Positions 54,134 to 63,900 of a DNA stretch of 64,000 nucleotides are shown here, piece by piece. Each line of letters opens with the position of its first letter. Positions within the stretch are counted from its first letter, which is position 1. The notes beneath the pieces were generated by a model, which was not told the origin of the DNA, did no database searches, and saw only the letters and a list, made by a program, of their open reading frames with translations. The position numbers and the translations under genes are program-made. This DNA comes from Legionella nautarum (lineage in GTDB: Bacteria; Pseudomonadota; Gammaproteobacteria; Legionellales; Legionellaceae): NCBI RefSeq assembly GCF_001467895.1, contig NZ_LNYO01000005.1, positions 1 through 64,000 on the forward strand, in the 5' to 3' direction.

Positions 54134-55066
54134 ATGAGACAAATAGGATTGCGCAAGTTAATTGGAAGCTTTGTTTTTCTCACAGCAAGTATTTGTGCTG
54201 CGGAATCAGCTAACCCAATAAAAATTGATTCGCAAACGGTTGAAAATAATCTAGCGATAAACAATGCTTCGGAAGCTTATTGGGTATTCTCCGGTATAGT
54301 GACTAACGAAAGCGGTGAGCACTACAATTATTATTTCCAAATGCAACGTAAAAACACGCAATTTTATGCTGCAGCTACCCTCATTGATAATCAAAGCAAA
54401 GAAGTACTCTTGTTTGAAGAAAGTAACGCGGTGGTTGAAAAGCCTGATGCTAAAAATTGGCGAGTCGGTAAAGCTTTTATGCAGTTTAATCCGATCAATA
54501 ATAGCTGGGTTTTTGGTGTGAAAACTAATGCAAACAAAGGATTTAATTTTAAAGTTGATATGTTAGGTCAAGCGATTAGTACACCAGTTAGCCAAGATTT
54601 GCGCTCTGGGGTTGAGTTACTTATTAATCAAACAGGTCGTTTAAATGGCCATTTACAAACAGGCGATGGTGCAAAAGATCAATTTGTTACCGCAGCTAAA
54701 GCCTGGTTTAAGCAAGTGAGGGTAAGTAAACCTCAAGAAAGTTTACATCCATTGACCGGTGTTTTATGCCAATTTAATGACGGATCTGGTTTTTATGCCG
54801 TCAATTTACAGGAACCTGATGCTTTAAGAGGAGCTATAGCGGGTTGGCGTGATGGGCAGGGTGCAGCTACCACTATGTCTCAGTTTGTGTCTGTTAAAGA
54901 AACAAAACAAGAAGGAATTTGGCGCATTGGGATTCCTTCGCCAAAAATACGTCTCATTTTCCAGGATGCCTTGGCTAGAGAAAAAAGAACCCATCAACTG
55001 ATTGCCGGTGTTACTGAAGGTGAAATGCCTGGATTTTGCACGATAACTAAAGATGAGATCGGCTAG
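54134..55066 (+). CDS. Secreted/periplasmic protein of unknown function
   Basis: A protein of 310 residues with an N-terminal signal peptide (RKLIGSFVFLTASICAAES, cleavage probably after CAA). I start at ATG 54134, one base after the lpxK stop; the longer frame from ATG 54107 inside lpxK would add nine residues before the signal and has no ribosome site. The mature part looks beta-rich, with segments such as AYWVFSGIVTNESGEHYNYY and FYAAATLIDNQSKEVLLFEE. These loosely recall AttH/CrtC-type lipocalin-like hydratases, but I would not name it on that. It probably shares the msbA-lpxK transcript. Confidence 0.7.
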   Translation: MRQIGLRKLIGSFVFLTASICAAESANPIKIDSQTVENNLAINNASEAYWVFSGIVTNESGEHYNYYFQMQRKNTQFYAAATLIDNQSKEVLLFEESNAVVEKPDAKNWRVGKAFMQFNPINNSWVFGVKTNANKGFNFKVDMLGQAISTPVSQDLRSGVELLINQTGRLNGHLQTGDGAKDQFVTAAKAWFKQVRVSKPQESLHPLTGVLCQFNDGSGFYAVNLQEPDALRGAIAGWRDGQGAATTMSQFVSVKETKQEGIWRIGIPSPKIRLIFQDALAREKRTHQLIAGVTEGEMPGFCTITKDEIG

Positions 55067-55081
55067 TTTATCGTTAATAGC

Positions 55082-56986
55082 TTAGCTCGTTTGTATAGAG
55101 TTTAGCGTTTTGAAATGCACAACATATTCTTGAGCCCATTGCCAGGCTTGGCCTTGGTCGAATGAAATTTGAAATGATTTCACCGCTTTGGCATCCAATT
55201 CATCCGCTTGCTCATATAATAAGGCAAATTCAACGGTATTTTCTATCAATGGTGATAAAAGAAAGCCTGATTTTGCCATATTCCTAATAAAGCGGTATTG
55301 CTTTTTCATGCCATTTTGAAGCTCGAAACTGATTTGTAAGGGAACAGGTTTGAAGAAAAGAATAGCTAACTGTCCTCCCAGCGTTGATTTAATATCAATT
55401 TCAGCAAACAAAGGGTGCGTCGTCTTAGGAAGTTCTACGTTCTCCCCTATAAAATGCCGTTCACTGACTAATAATTGCGTAGGGTTTTCGACAATCGAGT
55501 TCTTTTTTTGTAAGAATAAGAAATCATTTTTAAAACCAATAGGTTGATAATTGGCAATTAATAAGGGCCAGCTCGATCCGTCTTCTAGAGAGGGGATTCT
55601 TTCATCAATCGGTTCTATTCTAAAAATAATATGATCCGGCCTGTTGCCCCCCAATAAATGCCTTCTATTTTTTTCCGCAAAATTGGCAGAAAACACAGAA
55701 TAGCTTTGAAAGATAGGACGGGGTGACCAGGTATTGGGGGAAGCAATCAAATAGGATTGATTAGAAGAATAGATGTCTGTAGTTCCTGATAAGGAAGGAA
55801 AAGGTTCACGTTGTTGCAGAAAATTCATTGCGAGCTCAAAATCCTGCTTAAAACTATTGGGGGACTTAATTCGATGTTCAAGGCCAAACCAGGCTGCTGT
55901 GTAAGTGGATTTGAAATTATTAGCAATTGAAATATGCGTGTAATGGCTGTTGATATAAGACCAAGTATTCAGCGAAAAGAGAATAAGAAAGAGCGTTAAC
56001 TTAGAATTAAACAGGAAAGGAAGGGTCAAAGCAGCAATGAGAATAGAGGAGCTTGCGATGAATGCATGTCCATAGTGACGAGTGAAGCCTGTTTTAAAAG
56101 AAAGGAATAAGAAGATAAAAAAAATTCCTAAAATGAATAAGCGAGCGTTCGTTGGGAGTTGTTTCCTCGAGGCAATAAAGAGAAAAATGAGCGCAGAATT
56201 CACAAGATATAAAATAATTTCATTAGGAATACCGCCGACTGACATGGCTTCCGTGAAACTAGAAGCGAGAGCAATAGTACTTGTTAAATAGGCCAATAAA
56301 TGACTCGTGGATTGTCCTGCGGTGAGCCAAAATAGTTCTAATGAGACAAGGGGTGAAAGAAGGCAAATAAGGGCAAATTGATTTTTTTTATTGATTAAAA
56401 AATACCCTGCGCAAAGAAGGGCAGTGAATACACATAAGATAAGTAGGGAGCCTTTAATTAAAGGGAATAAACCAAAAGGAGCAAAGAACAAAGCCAAATA
56501 GACACTGTGTGTTAAACCCACTGGTTTTTCACAAGCATTTATTTTGAAACAAGCTAAAGCTACCAGTAAGGGGTAAGAGAACAATAAGGAATCCCGCACA
56601 TAAATCATAGTTACCAGTAGGCCGCAAAAGAGCAGAGTCCAATGCCATTTAATTCCTCTCATTAAAAAGAGAAAACAAATCCAATAGGAAAGAGCCAAAT
56701 AAAAACTACCACTCATCATCATCAAATCAGTGCTTGGGTGATAAGCTTTGGTATAGATTGCAGAATAAGGACCGAGAGTAAAAACGATGTCTTTACCAAA
56801 AGCCAGGCCCTGAGCCAATGCTTGATTCAAGCCGAGAGCCCAGGAGGGATCAAGACCTGGGGCTGGCATTTTGGGTGAAAAGGGCACAAAAACGCTGACG
56901 ATGATCACTAAGAGAAATGATTTTAAGAAAATCTCACTTAGGGCGTTGAGCTTCAAGCGAGCAAAGGGCTTGATTTCCTTATTCAA
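55082..56986 (-). CDS. Large polytopic membrane protein of unknown function
   Basis: A 634-residue inner-membrane protein with about 11-13 predicted helices in residues 20-340 and a soluble, probably periplasmic C-terminal part of about 270 residues (beta-rich, ending WAQEYVVHFKTLNSIQTS). After the first helix comes FVPFSPKMPAPGLDPSWALG, and a loop holds FGKDIVFTLGPYSAIYTKAYHP. The layout resembles uncharacterised GT-C-like or O-antigen-related membrane proteins, but no catalytic motif is certain. It starts at TTG 56986 with AGGA 7 bases upstream; the next methionine would delete the first helix. It lies between lipid A genes and oxyR, convergent with the former. Confidence 0.7.
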   Translation of the reverse strand: MNKEIKPFARLKLNALSEIFLKSFLLVIIVSVFVPFSPKMPAPGLDPSWALGLNQALAQGLAFGKDIVFTLGPYSAIYTKAYHPSTDLMMMSGSFYLALSYWICFLFLMRGIKWHWTLLFCGLLVTMIYVRDSLLFSYPLLVALACFKINACEKPVGLTHSVYLALFFAPFGLFPLIKGSLLILCVFTALLCAGYFLINKKNQFALICLLSPLVSLELFWLTAGQSTSHLLAYLTSTIALASSFTEAMSVGGIPNEIILYLVNSALIFLFIASRKQLPTNARLFILGIFFIFLFLSFKTGFTRHYGHAFIASSSILIAALTLPFLFNSKLTLFLILFSLNTWSYINSHYTHISIANNFKSTYTAAWFGLEHRIKSPNSFKQDFELAMNFLQQREPFPSLSGTTDIYSSNQSYLIASPNTWSPRPIFQSYSVFSANFAEKNRRHLLGGNRPDHIIFRIEPIDERIPSLEDGSSWPLLIANYQPIGFKNDFLFLQKKNSIVENPTQLLVSERHFIGENVELPKTTHPLFAEIDIKSTLGGQLAILFFKPVPLQISFELQNGMKKQYRFIRNMAKSGFLLSPLIENTVEFALLYEQADELDAKAVKSFQISFDQGQAWQWAQEYVVHFKTLNSIQTS

Positions 56987-57060
56987 TGCGCTGTCCTATT
57001 ATAAGATAGAGTTCGTCATTGTACTGCAGGTAGGCACCATAGGTGAAATGTGAGGAAAAA

Positions 57061-57972
57061 ATGAATTTACGGGATTTGCATTATTTTGTAGTTTTGGCTG
57101 AGGTCATGCATTTTGGTGAAGCAGCAAAACGCTGCCATGTGAGCCAACCGACACTCAGTATGCAGATTAAAAAGCTTGAAGATGAATTAGGATTGACTTT
57201 GTTTGAGCGGAATAACAAACAAGTGATGTTGACCGAGCAAGGAAAGGCTTTAGTGGGTCGGGTGCGGGAAATTTTAGCGCAGGTGGCAGAAATTAAAGAA
57301 ATGGCTCGTGCGGCTGCCGATCCCTTTGCTGGCGAGCTGCGTTTAGGGGCAATTCCTACATTGGCACCCTATTTATTGCCTCATGTGATGCCAAAAATTC
57401 AAACGAGTTTTCCTAAATTACGTGTCTGGCTAGTTGAAGACAAAACGCATCATTTAATCGATAAATTAACTTCTGGCCAATTAGATGCTGCATTGATGGC
57501 GATACCGGTTGAGGGCGAATTTGATAAACAAATTCTTTTTGAAGAGCCTTTTTATTTTGCGGCTGCCGCTCATTCAGGGATAAAAAACAAAACCGAAATA
57601 CAGATCAAAGAATTAGTTGATCAACCTGTTATGCTTTTGGAAGAGGGGCATTGTTTACGTGAACAAGCGATGTCGGTTTGTCGCTTAGCAAAGGCGGAAA
57701 TACGTGCTGATTTTACTGCAACCAGTTTAGAAACCTTGCGGCTGATGGTGCAGTCAGGAATAGGAGTCACTCTTTTACCAGCCTTGGCGATTCAAAATAC
57801 TGAACCAAGCAATTTACAAGTTTTACCCTTTGTTCAACCCGCACCATCCCGTTTAATTGCTCTTTATTGGCGGCCCAGTACTGCAAAGTTGGCTTGTTTA
57901 AAAGCGTTAGCCCAATTGATTAGCTCGATTATTAAGCCTTTGTTAGAAAAGATGGATGCGTCAAACGCGTAG
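57061..57972 (+). CDS. oxyR: Hydrogen peroxide-sensing regulator, LysR family
   Basis: LysR-type regulator of 303 residues. The N-terminal winged helix-turn-helix reads HFGEAAKRCHVSQPTLSMQI. The C-terminal sensor domain contains GHCLREQAMSVC, in which Cys198 and Cys207 correspond to the redox pair Cys199/Cys208 of E. coli OxyR, and the flanking EEGHCLR and ATSLETLRLMV segments also match. It should therefore form the disulfide in response to peroxide and activate antioxidant genes. ATG 57061 has GAGG 6 bases upstream; an in-frame start at 57043 is less likely. No target gene such as katG or ahpC is adjacent. Confidence 0.93.
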   Translation: MNLRDLHYFVVLAEVMHFGEAAKRCHVSQPTLSMQIKKLEDELGLTLFERNNKQVMLTEQGKALVGRVREILAQVAEIKEMARAAADPFAGELRLGAIPTLAPYLLPHVMPKIQTSFPKLRVWLVEDKTHHLIDKLTSGQLDAALMAIPVEGEFDKQILFEEPFYFAAAAHSGIKNKTEIQIKELVDQPVMLLEEGHCLREQAMSVCRLAKAEIRADFTATSLETLRLMVQSGIGVTLLPALAIQNTEPSNLQVLPFVQPAPSRLIALYWRPSTAKLACLKALAQLISSIIKPLLEKMDASNA

Positions 57973-58025
57973 CAACTGTCTTGTTTGTGACGATTATTCA
58001 GAAAGTTGATGGAGATAAGCCATCC

Positions 58026-58112
58026 CTACGTCCCGCGATTTGTCCGCGGTATCCAGGCGATCTTCTTTCATACTAAGCTCTCTGGATCCCGCGAACAAGT
58101 AGCGGGACGTAG
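58026..58112. repeat. 31-bp imperfect inverted repeat
   Basis: CTACGTCCCGC...CGCGGTATCCAG (58026-58056) is matched at 27 of 31 positions by the inverse CTGGATCCCGCG...GCGGGACGTAG (58082-58112), with a 25-base spacer. It lies after oxyR and before the convergent csiV-like gene, so it may end both transcripts. Such CGCGGGATCCAG-type palindromes form a family separate from the GGGCTGAGG elements. Confidence 0.85.
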
Positions 58113-58165
58113 ACAGAAGGATTTTTTTAACTATATTTAACCCACAGAAGACTAAAGTTGCCCCA

Positions 58166-58726
58166 TTAGCCCAACTGGTGAATCTTAATTAACATCCCCG
58201 CTTGCGGATGATCAAAATAATAAGTATCCCCACCTTTTAATCGTTGTTTTTGCGCAAAGACGAAGGGAGATTGCTTATTGTCAGGCGTTGAGAACAATAA
58301 TTCGGTAGTCAGCAAATAATAATTGGAGCGTTGAATGCGCAGCGAGCCTTCAAGTTCCCATCCATCGCGATTAATTTTAGGGAGGGCGATGGCGCGCTGA
58401 CTATCAAGCGGCTGCAACCAAGTGTAATGTAATAAAACACGATATTCAGGTTTTCGATGTAAGGCCCAATATTCTTCTCGTAATTGCGAAGAAGAAGAGG
58501 GGAGTAAATGATAAGGGGTCAAATTTTTATTTGCCTCGGTTTGTAAGGGAATAGCTTTAGCAGACTCGGGGGATAAGGTTGAATGGAGGGATAATTCGGG
58601 AGTTAGAGCAGAGGTTTGATGCGTGAAGATAATCAGATCGACCTGATAAAATGAAGTCGGATTTTCTCCTGCTTGCCCAACGCAGGACAGGAGGATGAAA
58701 ACCATCGTAACAGCGATTTTAACCAT
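58166..58726 (-). CDS. CsiV-like periplasmic protein
   Basis: A 186-residue exported protein. The signal peptide is MVKIAVTMVFILLSCVGQAG. The mature part carries the pattern of CsiV (PF10972), a peptidoglycan-associated protein family: an opening YQVDLIIFTHQ strand, YRVLLHYTWLQPLDSQRAI with a central Trp, then LEGSLRIQRSNYYLLTTELLF, and a closing YYFDHPQAGMLIKIHQL. Family recognition comes from this motif order, not from an alignment. It stands alone and divergent from the ABC gene. Confidence 0.7.
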   Translation of the reverse strand: MVKIAVTMVFILLSCVGQAGENPTSFYQVDLIIFTHQTSALTPELSLHSTLSPESAKAIPLQTEANKNLTPYHLLPSSSSQLREEYWALHRKPEYRVLLHYTWLQPLDSQRAIALPKINRDGWELEGSLRIQRSNYYLLTTELLFSTPDNKQSPFVFAQKQRLKGGDTYYFDHPQAGMLIKIHQLG

Positions 58727-58858
58727 TTTTTCTTCTTCTTATAATGAGTTTTTGAGAAATTATACCGAGCTGTTATCCAGGTGTCAGTATATTGTTCCTT
58801 CGCTTATCTCTTGTTAGAGTGATAATTCCTTTGGATTCCTATTCTCACGGGCAAGTTT

Positions 58859-60649
58859 GTGGAAATTAAACAGTTAAGTGTTGCTTTTCAAAACAAGGAT
58901 AAACAGGTTATAGCTGTTGATAAGCTAAATTTTATGTTGCTTCCCGGAGAAACACTTGCTTTGTTGGGTGAATCGGGTTGTGGAAAATCCCTGACTTCAC
59001 TGGCTTTAATGCGCCTTTTGCCACGCAATGCAGCCTATGGCTGCAGGAGTGAAATTAACATTGAGGGGCAAAATATCTTGGATATTCCTGAGTCCCTGAT
59101 GCGTGCATTGCGCGGCCGACGAATTGCTATGATTTTTCAAGAACCCATGACTGCGTTAAATCCGGTGCTCACCATTGGTGAACAGCTCGTTGAAATCGTA
59201 GAAAAACACCATGGCGGAGTTCGGCGAATGAAACGACGTTTGGTTGAACTTCTCGAAGAAGTAGAGATGCCTAAACCGGAGTTACGGCTGCAACAATATC
59301 CACATCAACTATCGGGAGGGCAAAAACAGCGGGTCGTCATTGCCATGGCGTTGGCTGCAAATCCGGAAATATTAATTGCTGATGAGCCCACCACCGCATT
59401 GGATGTCACGATTCAAGCACAGATTTTAACTTTATTGAAAAAATTACAACGACAACATCAAATGAGCATGCTGCTCATTACTCACGATTTGGGTGTTGTG
59501 AAAGCCGTGGCCGACCGTGTATGCCTCATGTATGCGGGGCAAATTGTTGAACAAGCGGCTGTAGATGATTTTTTTTCCAAAGTTTTGCATCCCTATTCAC
59601 AGCAATTGCTTGCTTCACTACCGAATTTCAACAAACGACAACAGCGATTGCAGGCTATCCCCGGTGCGGTTCCGACCTTAGATGCTTTACCTGAGGGCTG
59701 TCGTTTTCATCCACGTTGCGCGCATGCTTTTTCAATTTGTAATTTTAAAGAGCCGCAATTACAAGTTTTTCAGCAGCGGCAAGTACGTTGCCATTTATAT
59801 CCCGAACATGAGCAGCCACCGGTGTTAACCTTTGATGAAATAGAGCGCTTGGCTACCAAAGAGAGTCATGAACTGCTATTGCAAGTTAAGCAATTGATGG
59901 TTCATTTCTCCACAAAGAGAAAATTGTTTCAACGAAAAATAGAACCGACTAAAGCCGTTGATGGGTTGTCTTTCGATTTATATAAAGGAAAAACCTTAGC
60001 CTTAGTCGGTGAGTCAGGATGTGGAAAAACGACCACAAGCCGCGCTTTATTGCGTTTACAAACAATCACTGCGGGTGATATTTATTATCGTGGCCACAAA
60101 GTGCGGGCCTTAAAAGGTAGAGGCTTACGTGAGTATCGCAAAAAGGTGCAAATTATTTTTCAAGATCCTTTTTCTTCGATGAATCCACGCATGACGGTGG
60201 GTGAGATTTTAGCGGAAGGGATGCTCGCTCAAGGCTTCAGTTCAACTCAGATTCGCAAAAAACAACAGCTCCTTTTAGAACAAGTTAATTTACCTCGAAA
60301 TAGCCTACATCGCTATCCGCACCAATTTTCTGGGGGTCAGCGCCAACGCATTTGTATAGCACGGGCCCTTGCTACAGAGCCTGAGATATTGATCTGTGAT
60401 GAGCCAACCAGTGCTCTGGATATTTCGGTTCAGGCACAAATACTGAATCTATTGAAAGATCTGCAACAAGAGTCAGGACTAGCTTATTTATTCATTACGC
60501 ATAATATGGCGGTGGTTTCCTACATTGCTGATGAGGTCTTAGTGATGCATGACGGCAAAATGGTGGAGCAAGGGAGTTGTGAAAAGATTTTAAAACATCC
60601 TGAACAAGCTTATACGCGTCAATTGTTGGCCAGTGTACTACAGATGTAA
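58859..60649 (+). CDS. Peptide ABC transporter, fused double ATP-binding protein (YejF/DppDF type)
   Basis: A 596-residue protein made of two ABC ATPase modules, as in YejF or GsiA. The first has Walker A GESGCGKS (about residue 36), signature [15 protein letters not shown] and ADEPTTALD, then the oligopeptide-specific C-terminal motif RFHPRCAHAF. The second has Walker A GESGCGKTT (about 383), signature FSGGQRQRICIARAL and CDEPTSALDIS. It starts with GTG at 58859; no nearby ATG matches the conserved beginning EIKQLSVAF. No permease or binding-protein gene is adjacent in the window, so the partners are elsewhere. Likely substrates are oligopeptides or dipeptides. Confidence 0.9.
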   Translation: MEIKQLSVAFQNKDKQVIAVDKLNFMLLPGETLALLGESGCGKSLTSLALMRLLPRNAAYGCRSEINIEGQNILDIPESLMRALRGRRIAMIFQEPMTALNPVLTIGEQLVEIVEKHHGGVRRMKRRLVELLEEVEMPKPELRLQQYPHQLSGGQKQRVVIAMALAANPEILIADEPTTALDVTIQAQILTLLKKLQRQHQMSMLLITHDLGVVKAVADRVCLMYAGQIVEQAAVDDFFSKVLHPYSQQLLASLPNFNKRQQRLQAIPGAVPTLDALPEGCRFHPRCAHAFSICNFKEPQLQVFQQRQVRCHLYPEHEQPPVLTFDEIERLATKESHELLLQVKQLMVHFSTKRKLFQRKIEPTKAVDGLSFDLYKGKTLALVGESGCGKTTTSRALLRLQTITAGDIYYRGHKVRALKGRGLREYRKKVQIIFQDPFSSMNPRMTVGEILAEGMLAQGFSSTQIRKKQQLLLEQVNLPRNSLHRYPHQFSGGQRQRICIARALATEPEILICDEPTSALDISVQAQILNLLKDLQQESGLAYLFITHNMAVVSYIADEVLVMHDGKMVEQGSCEKILKHPEQAYTRQLLASVLQM

Positions 60650-60662
60650 GTTGGAGTTTTAT

Positions 60663-60866
60663 CTAATCTGCGGTTTTTGCAGCGTGTCCGCTGGGGTCCA
60701 GCATTTTAGCGTAGATTTCTAGATACCACGGACAAGCCCCGGTAGGTAGGGACGAGAGTAGGGTTTGCAACAACGCCGGTTTTTGCGGAGGCTGAGAGCC
60801 ATAGTGCAAGGCCAAAACAATGAGGGTTCTTAGCCCCGCAGGGAGGACAGCAAAGCAAAATAGCAA
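60663..60866 (-). other. Short GC-richer open frame, doubtful (repeat-like)
   Basis: A 67-codon frame in the 255-base gap between the ABC gene and the giant coiled-coil gene. Its sequence (PPQKPALLQTLLSSLPTGA, then MLDPSGHAAKTAD) has base composition unlike both neighbours and no ribosome site I would trust. I think it is a non-coding repeat with a fortuitous frame rather than a gene, but a small protein cannot be excluded. Confidence 0.3.
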
Positions 60867-60904
60867 AAAGTCGTCAGAAACATTAATTTGAATGAGGTTT
60901 GCTT

Positions 60905-63900
60905 TTATGCATAGAGCTTGGCTGTCTCTTCCATATCTTTATCATATTCTTTTTTCTGACCGTTTAACGTGTTAAGCGTTTTTTCGAGAGAAGTTAGCTT
61001 AGCTAATAATGAATCTTCGTATTTTTCCGTACCTTCATTCGCTCTCGGTGAAAGCTTTTTCCCTTCAGCGATCGTGCCCATTAATTCTTGGAAACGCTCC
61101 TTGTTAGGAAGAGCTTGATAACGATTTAATTTATTTTCTAGCTCATCCACAAAGTCTTCTCTTATTTGAGCATCTGTCTTATAACCAAAGCAACCAAAGA
61201 AAAATGCTGCGGTTTGCGAGATAAAATCTTTGAACCAATAAGTCTCAGCCCGTTGATTTAAATACTCTATAAAAATACCTTTCGGTTTTAAATAGTCATT
61301 AAAGTATGACCTAATTTGTATTTCAATTTTTTGTTGGTAAGCGATTTCAAACACTTTAGGTTCTCGTGTGAAGTCAGAAAGTGTTTTCCCTTGCAAAGCA
61401 ATCTGCTCAAGTTCACGTCGTATTGCTTCATTCTTGGTCTTTTTGCTAAGTTCTTCCAAATAAGCTCGATGTTTTTCTAATTCGTTGACCACAATCACAG
61501 CTAAACTGTCGAAATGCTCACTAGAAGGACCTACAGGATTAGGAGAAGAAGCAGAGTTAGAGGCTGCTTTAAGTCTGTCAATTTTTTTATTTAATTGCAC
61601 ATAACGCTCATGAATAACTTTTAACTCATCTAGTACTACAAATTGATAAAGTCCTTCTTCCCCAGAAATCAAACTCTTGATTTCTTGAAGTGGACCTTCA
61701 AAATCCGGATTATATAAACTGACAATTCCATTCAAAAGCGCTTCATTTTTTTTGACTGCAGCATCAATGTTCCCAACTAATATCTCCCTATCTTCTGGGC
61801 TCAGTTCTGGTTGGGTTGTATCCTTGATGAGTTTTTTGTATTCCTTTGCTATGGAATTTAGCTTCTCGCTGAGATAATTATTCAGAGCAACGATATGAGT
61901 ATCTAATCGAGCGTTGAGTTTTTCATTGCCAAGACCTTTTACCTCGGCTAATTTGTCTTTATTAGCCAAAATCAGTTCTAAAATTATGGGGCCTAATTCT
62001 TGTTTTTCAGGATTTGATTCCTTTTCTTTTTTCGTCTCCTCGACGAGCTTACTGTATTCAATTTCTATGGTTGCTAGTTGGCGAAGCTTTTCGACAGTAG
62101 CAATTTTAGAGGTCAGTTCTTCGGTCAAATTAGCCATTTGCATGACGCAAGTTTCTCTTTGACCCGTTTTGAGTTGGGTTCTTTTTCTTTGTAATTCTGT
62201 AAATTCAAAAACTAGATTTCTGTATTTTACCTGAAATTCTTCAGGGATTGTTTCCAATTGACTTATTAGCTCATACAATTCAGCTAGGCGAAGGCGGGAT
62301 TCTAATTTAATTTTTTGATCTTGTAGTTTTAGAAGTTCGGCCTCTTCGTCTGAATTCCTACTTGCTAGACTAGTTAGCTCTTGGATAGATTTTGTTAACT
62401 CAGCCCATTGATTAAAATCGATTGAATTGCCATCCTCGTCGACCCCTAAGGCTTTCATTTGAACAAAGTAGCTATTATCAATCTTCTCACTGAGTGCTGC
62501 GATCGATGTATCACGATGATCCTTCTTAGTGTGGAATAGTTGAAGAATTCCTTCTAAAGAAGAAGAGCCAGTTCTTTCTTGAAGTGCAGCTTCTTTAGCT
62601 TCAATCAAGTCTAATAATCGATTACTATTTTCCTCTAAAATTATATCATCAAGATCTTTTTGTTCGTTTTCAATTTTAAATTGTTTGTATTCTAAATGAC
62701 TATATTCTGCATCCAACAGTGTGTTTTTATGGTAGAGTTTTTCTAGCTGAGCTCCTAATTGAGCCTGCAAAAGAGGTTGTTTTTCATGTAATTTTTTCTT
62801 ATTTAATTCAACAAGCTCTTCCTCTTTTTCTTTTACACGATCTTCATGAGGTTGTTGTAATTTTAGGCTTTCTTGATAGAGCTGTTGTAAACCATAGAGA
62901 TTGGATTCAGGGTCAAAGGGCTTAACAGTCTCTGATTCAGCAGGCTTTACGATATTAACAGTTTTTTCTTGTTCTATTGCTCTAAGTTTTCTATCGACCA
63001 CCTCAATCAAGTCATCTATATCGTAAACGAAATCACTGGGTCTGAGTAGGGTGAAATAATGAGAGCCCATATTCATAATATTGGTGAAGTTGATACCAAG
63101 CCTTAGGTTGGCAGCATCGGCTGTTTTGTAACATTTATCAATCGTTGTCCGGGCAAATTCCGTATCAGGATTTTCTAAATACTTTAATAGCTCAGTTTTA
63201 GGAACTTGGCTGCTGGATATATAGCGATCGGATTCCACAAACACTGCCCTGTATCTTTTTAAATTTTGTTCTGCTTCCGCTAAAAATAGTTTGCGCTGGG
63301 ACGCCAGAGCTAAAAGTCTGTCTTGTTCTTTTTGGCACTCAGTGATTTGCTGTTTGGCCTCTTTAATCTGTTCATTTACCCCAGCTACTGCACCATAGTG
63401 TACCTCATGAAGATAGCGATCGAAGGTCACATCAGGAGAGACCTGTCGTTTGCGCGCTTGTTCTGACCTTTGAAAGGCGTTAGCTATTTTTTGTTCTTTT
63501 TCTTTAAATCGGTCTAGCATTGTTTGCTCAGACATCCTAGCTAAGGCTGCTTCACAATCATTCTTGCTTTTTTTAATTTTTTGAGAGAGTTTGTCAGTGT
63601 CGAGCGTTTCTACATCAACTTGGTTAATTTGTTGAGCTAATCTTTCTTTAACCTGCTCAATAACTCGATTATACTCCGCTTTAGGTTCAACTATTGGATG
63701 TGTTGGAGCAAGCTCTGTTTCTTCAAAATGAGAGAGCAATTGCTCTAAACGGGCCTTATAGGCTTGTAGGTTTCTTCGGTGGGCGTATAAGCCTTTTTCT
63801 GGATCCTCAAGCAGATTTGTATAGGCTTTGATATTAACCTTTAATTGTGATTCTTCCTGCGTAGTGGCATCAGGAAGTTCAATGACGTCCCTATCAGGTT

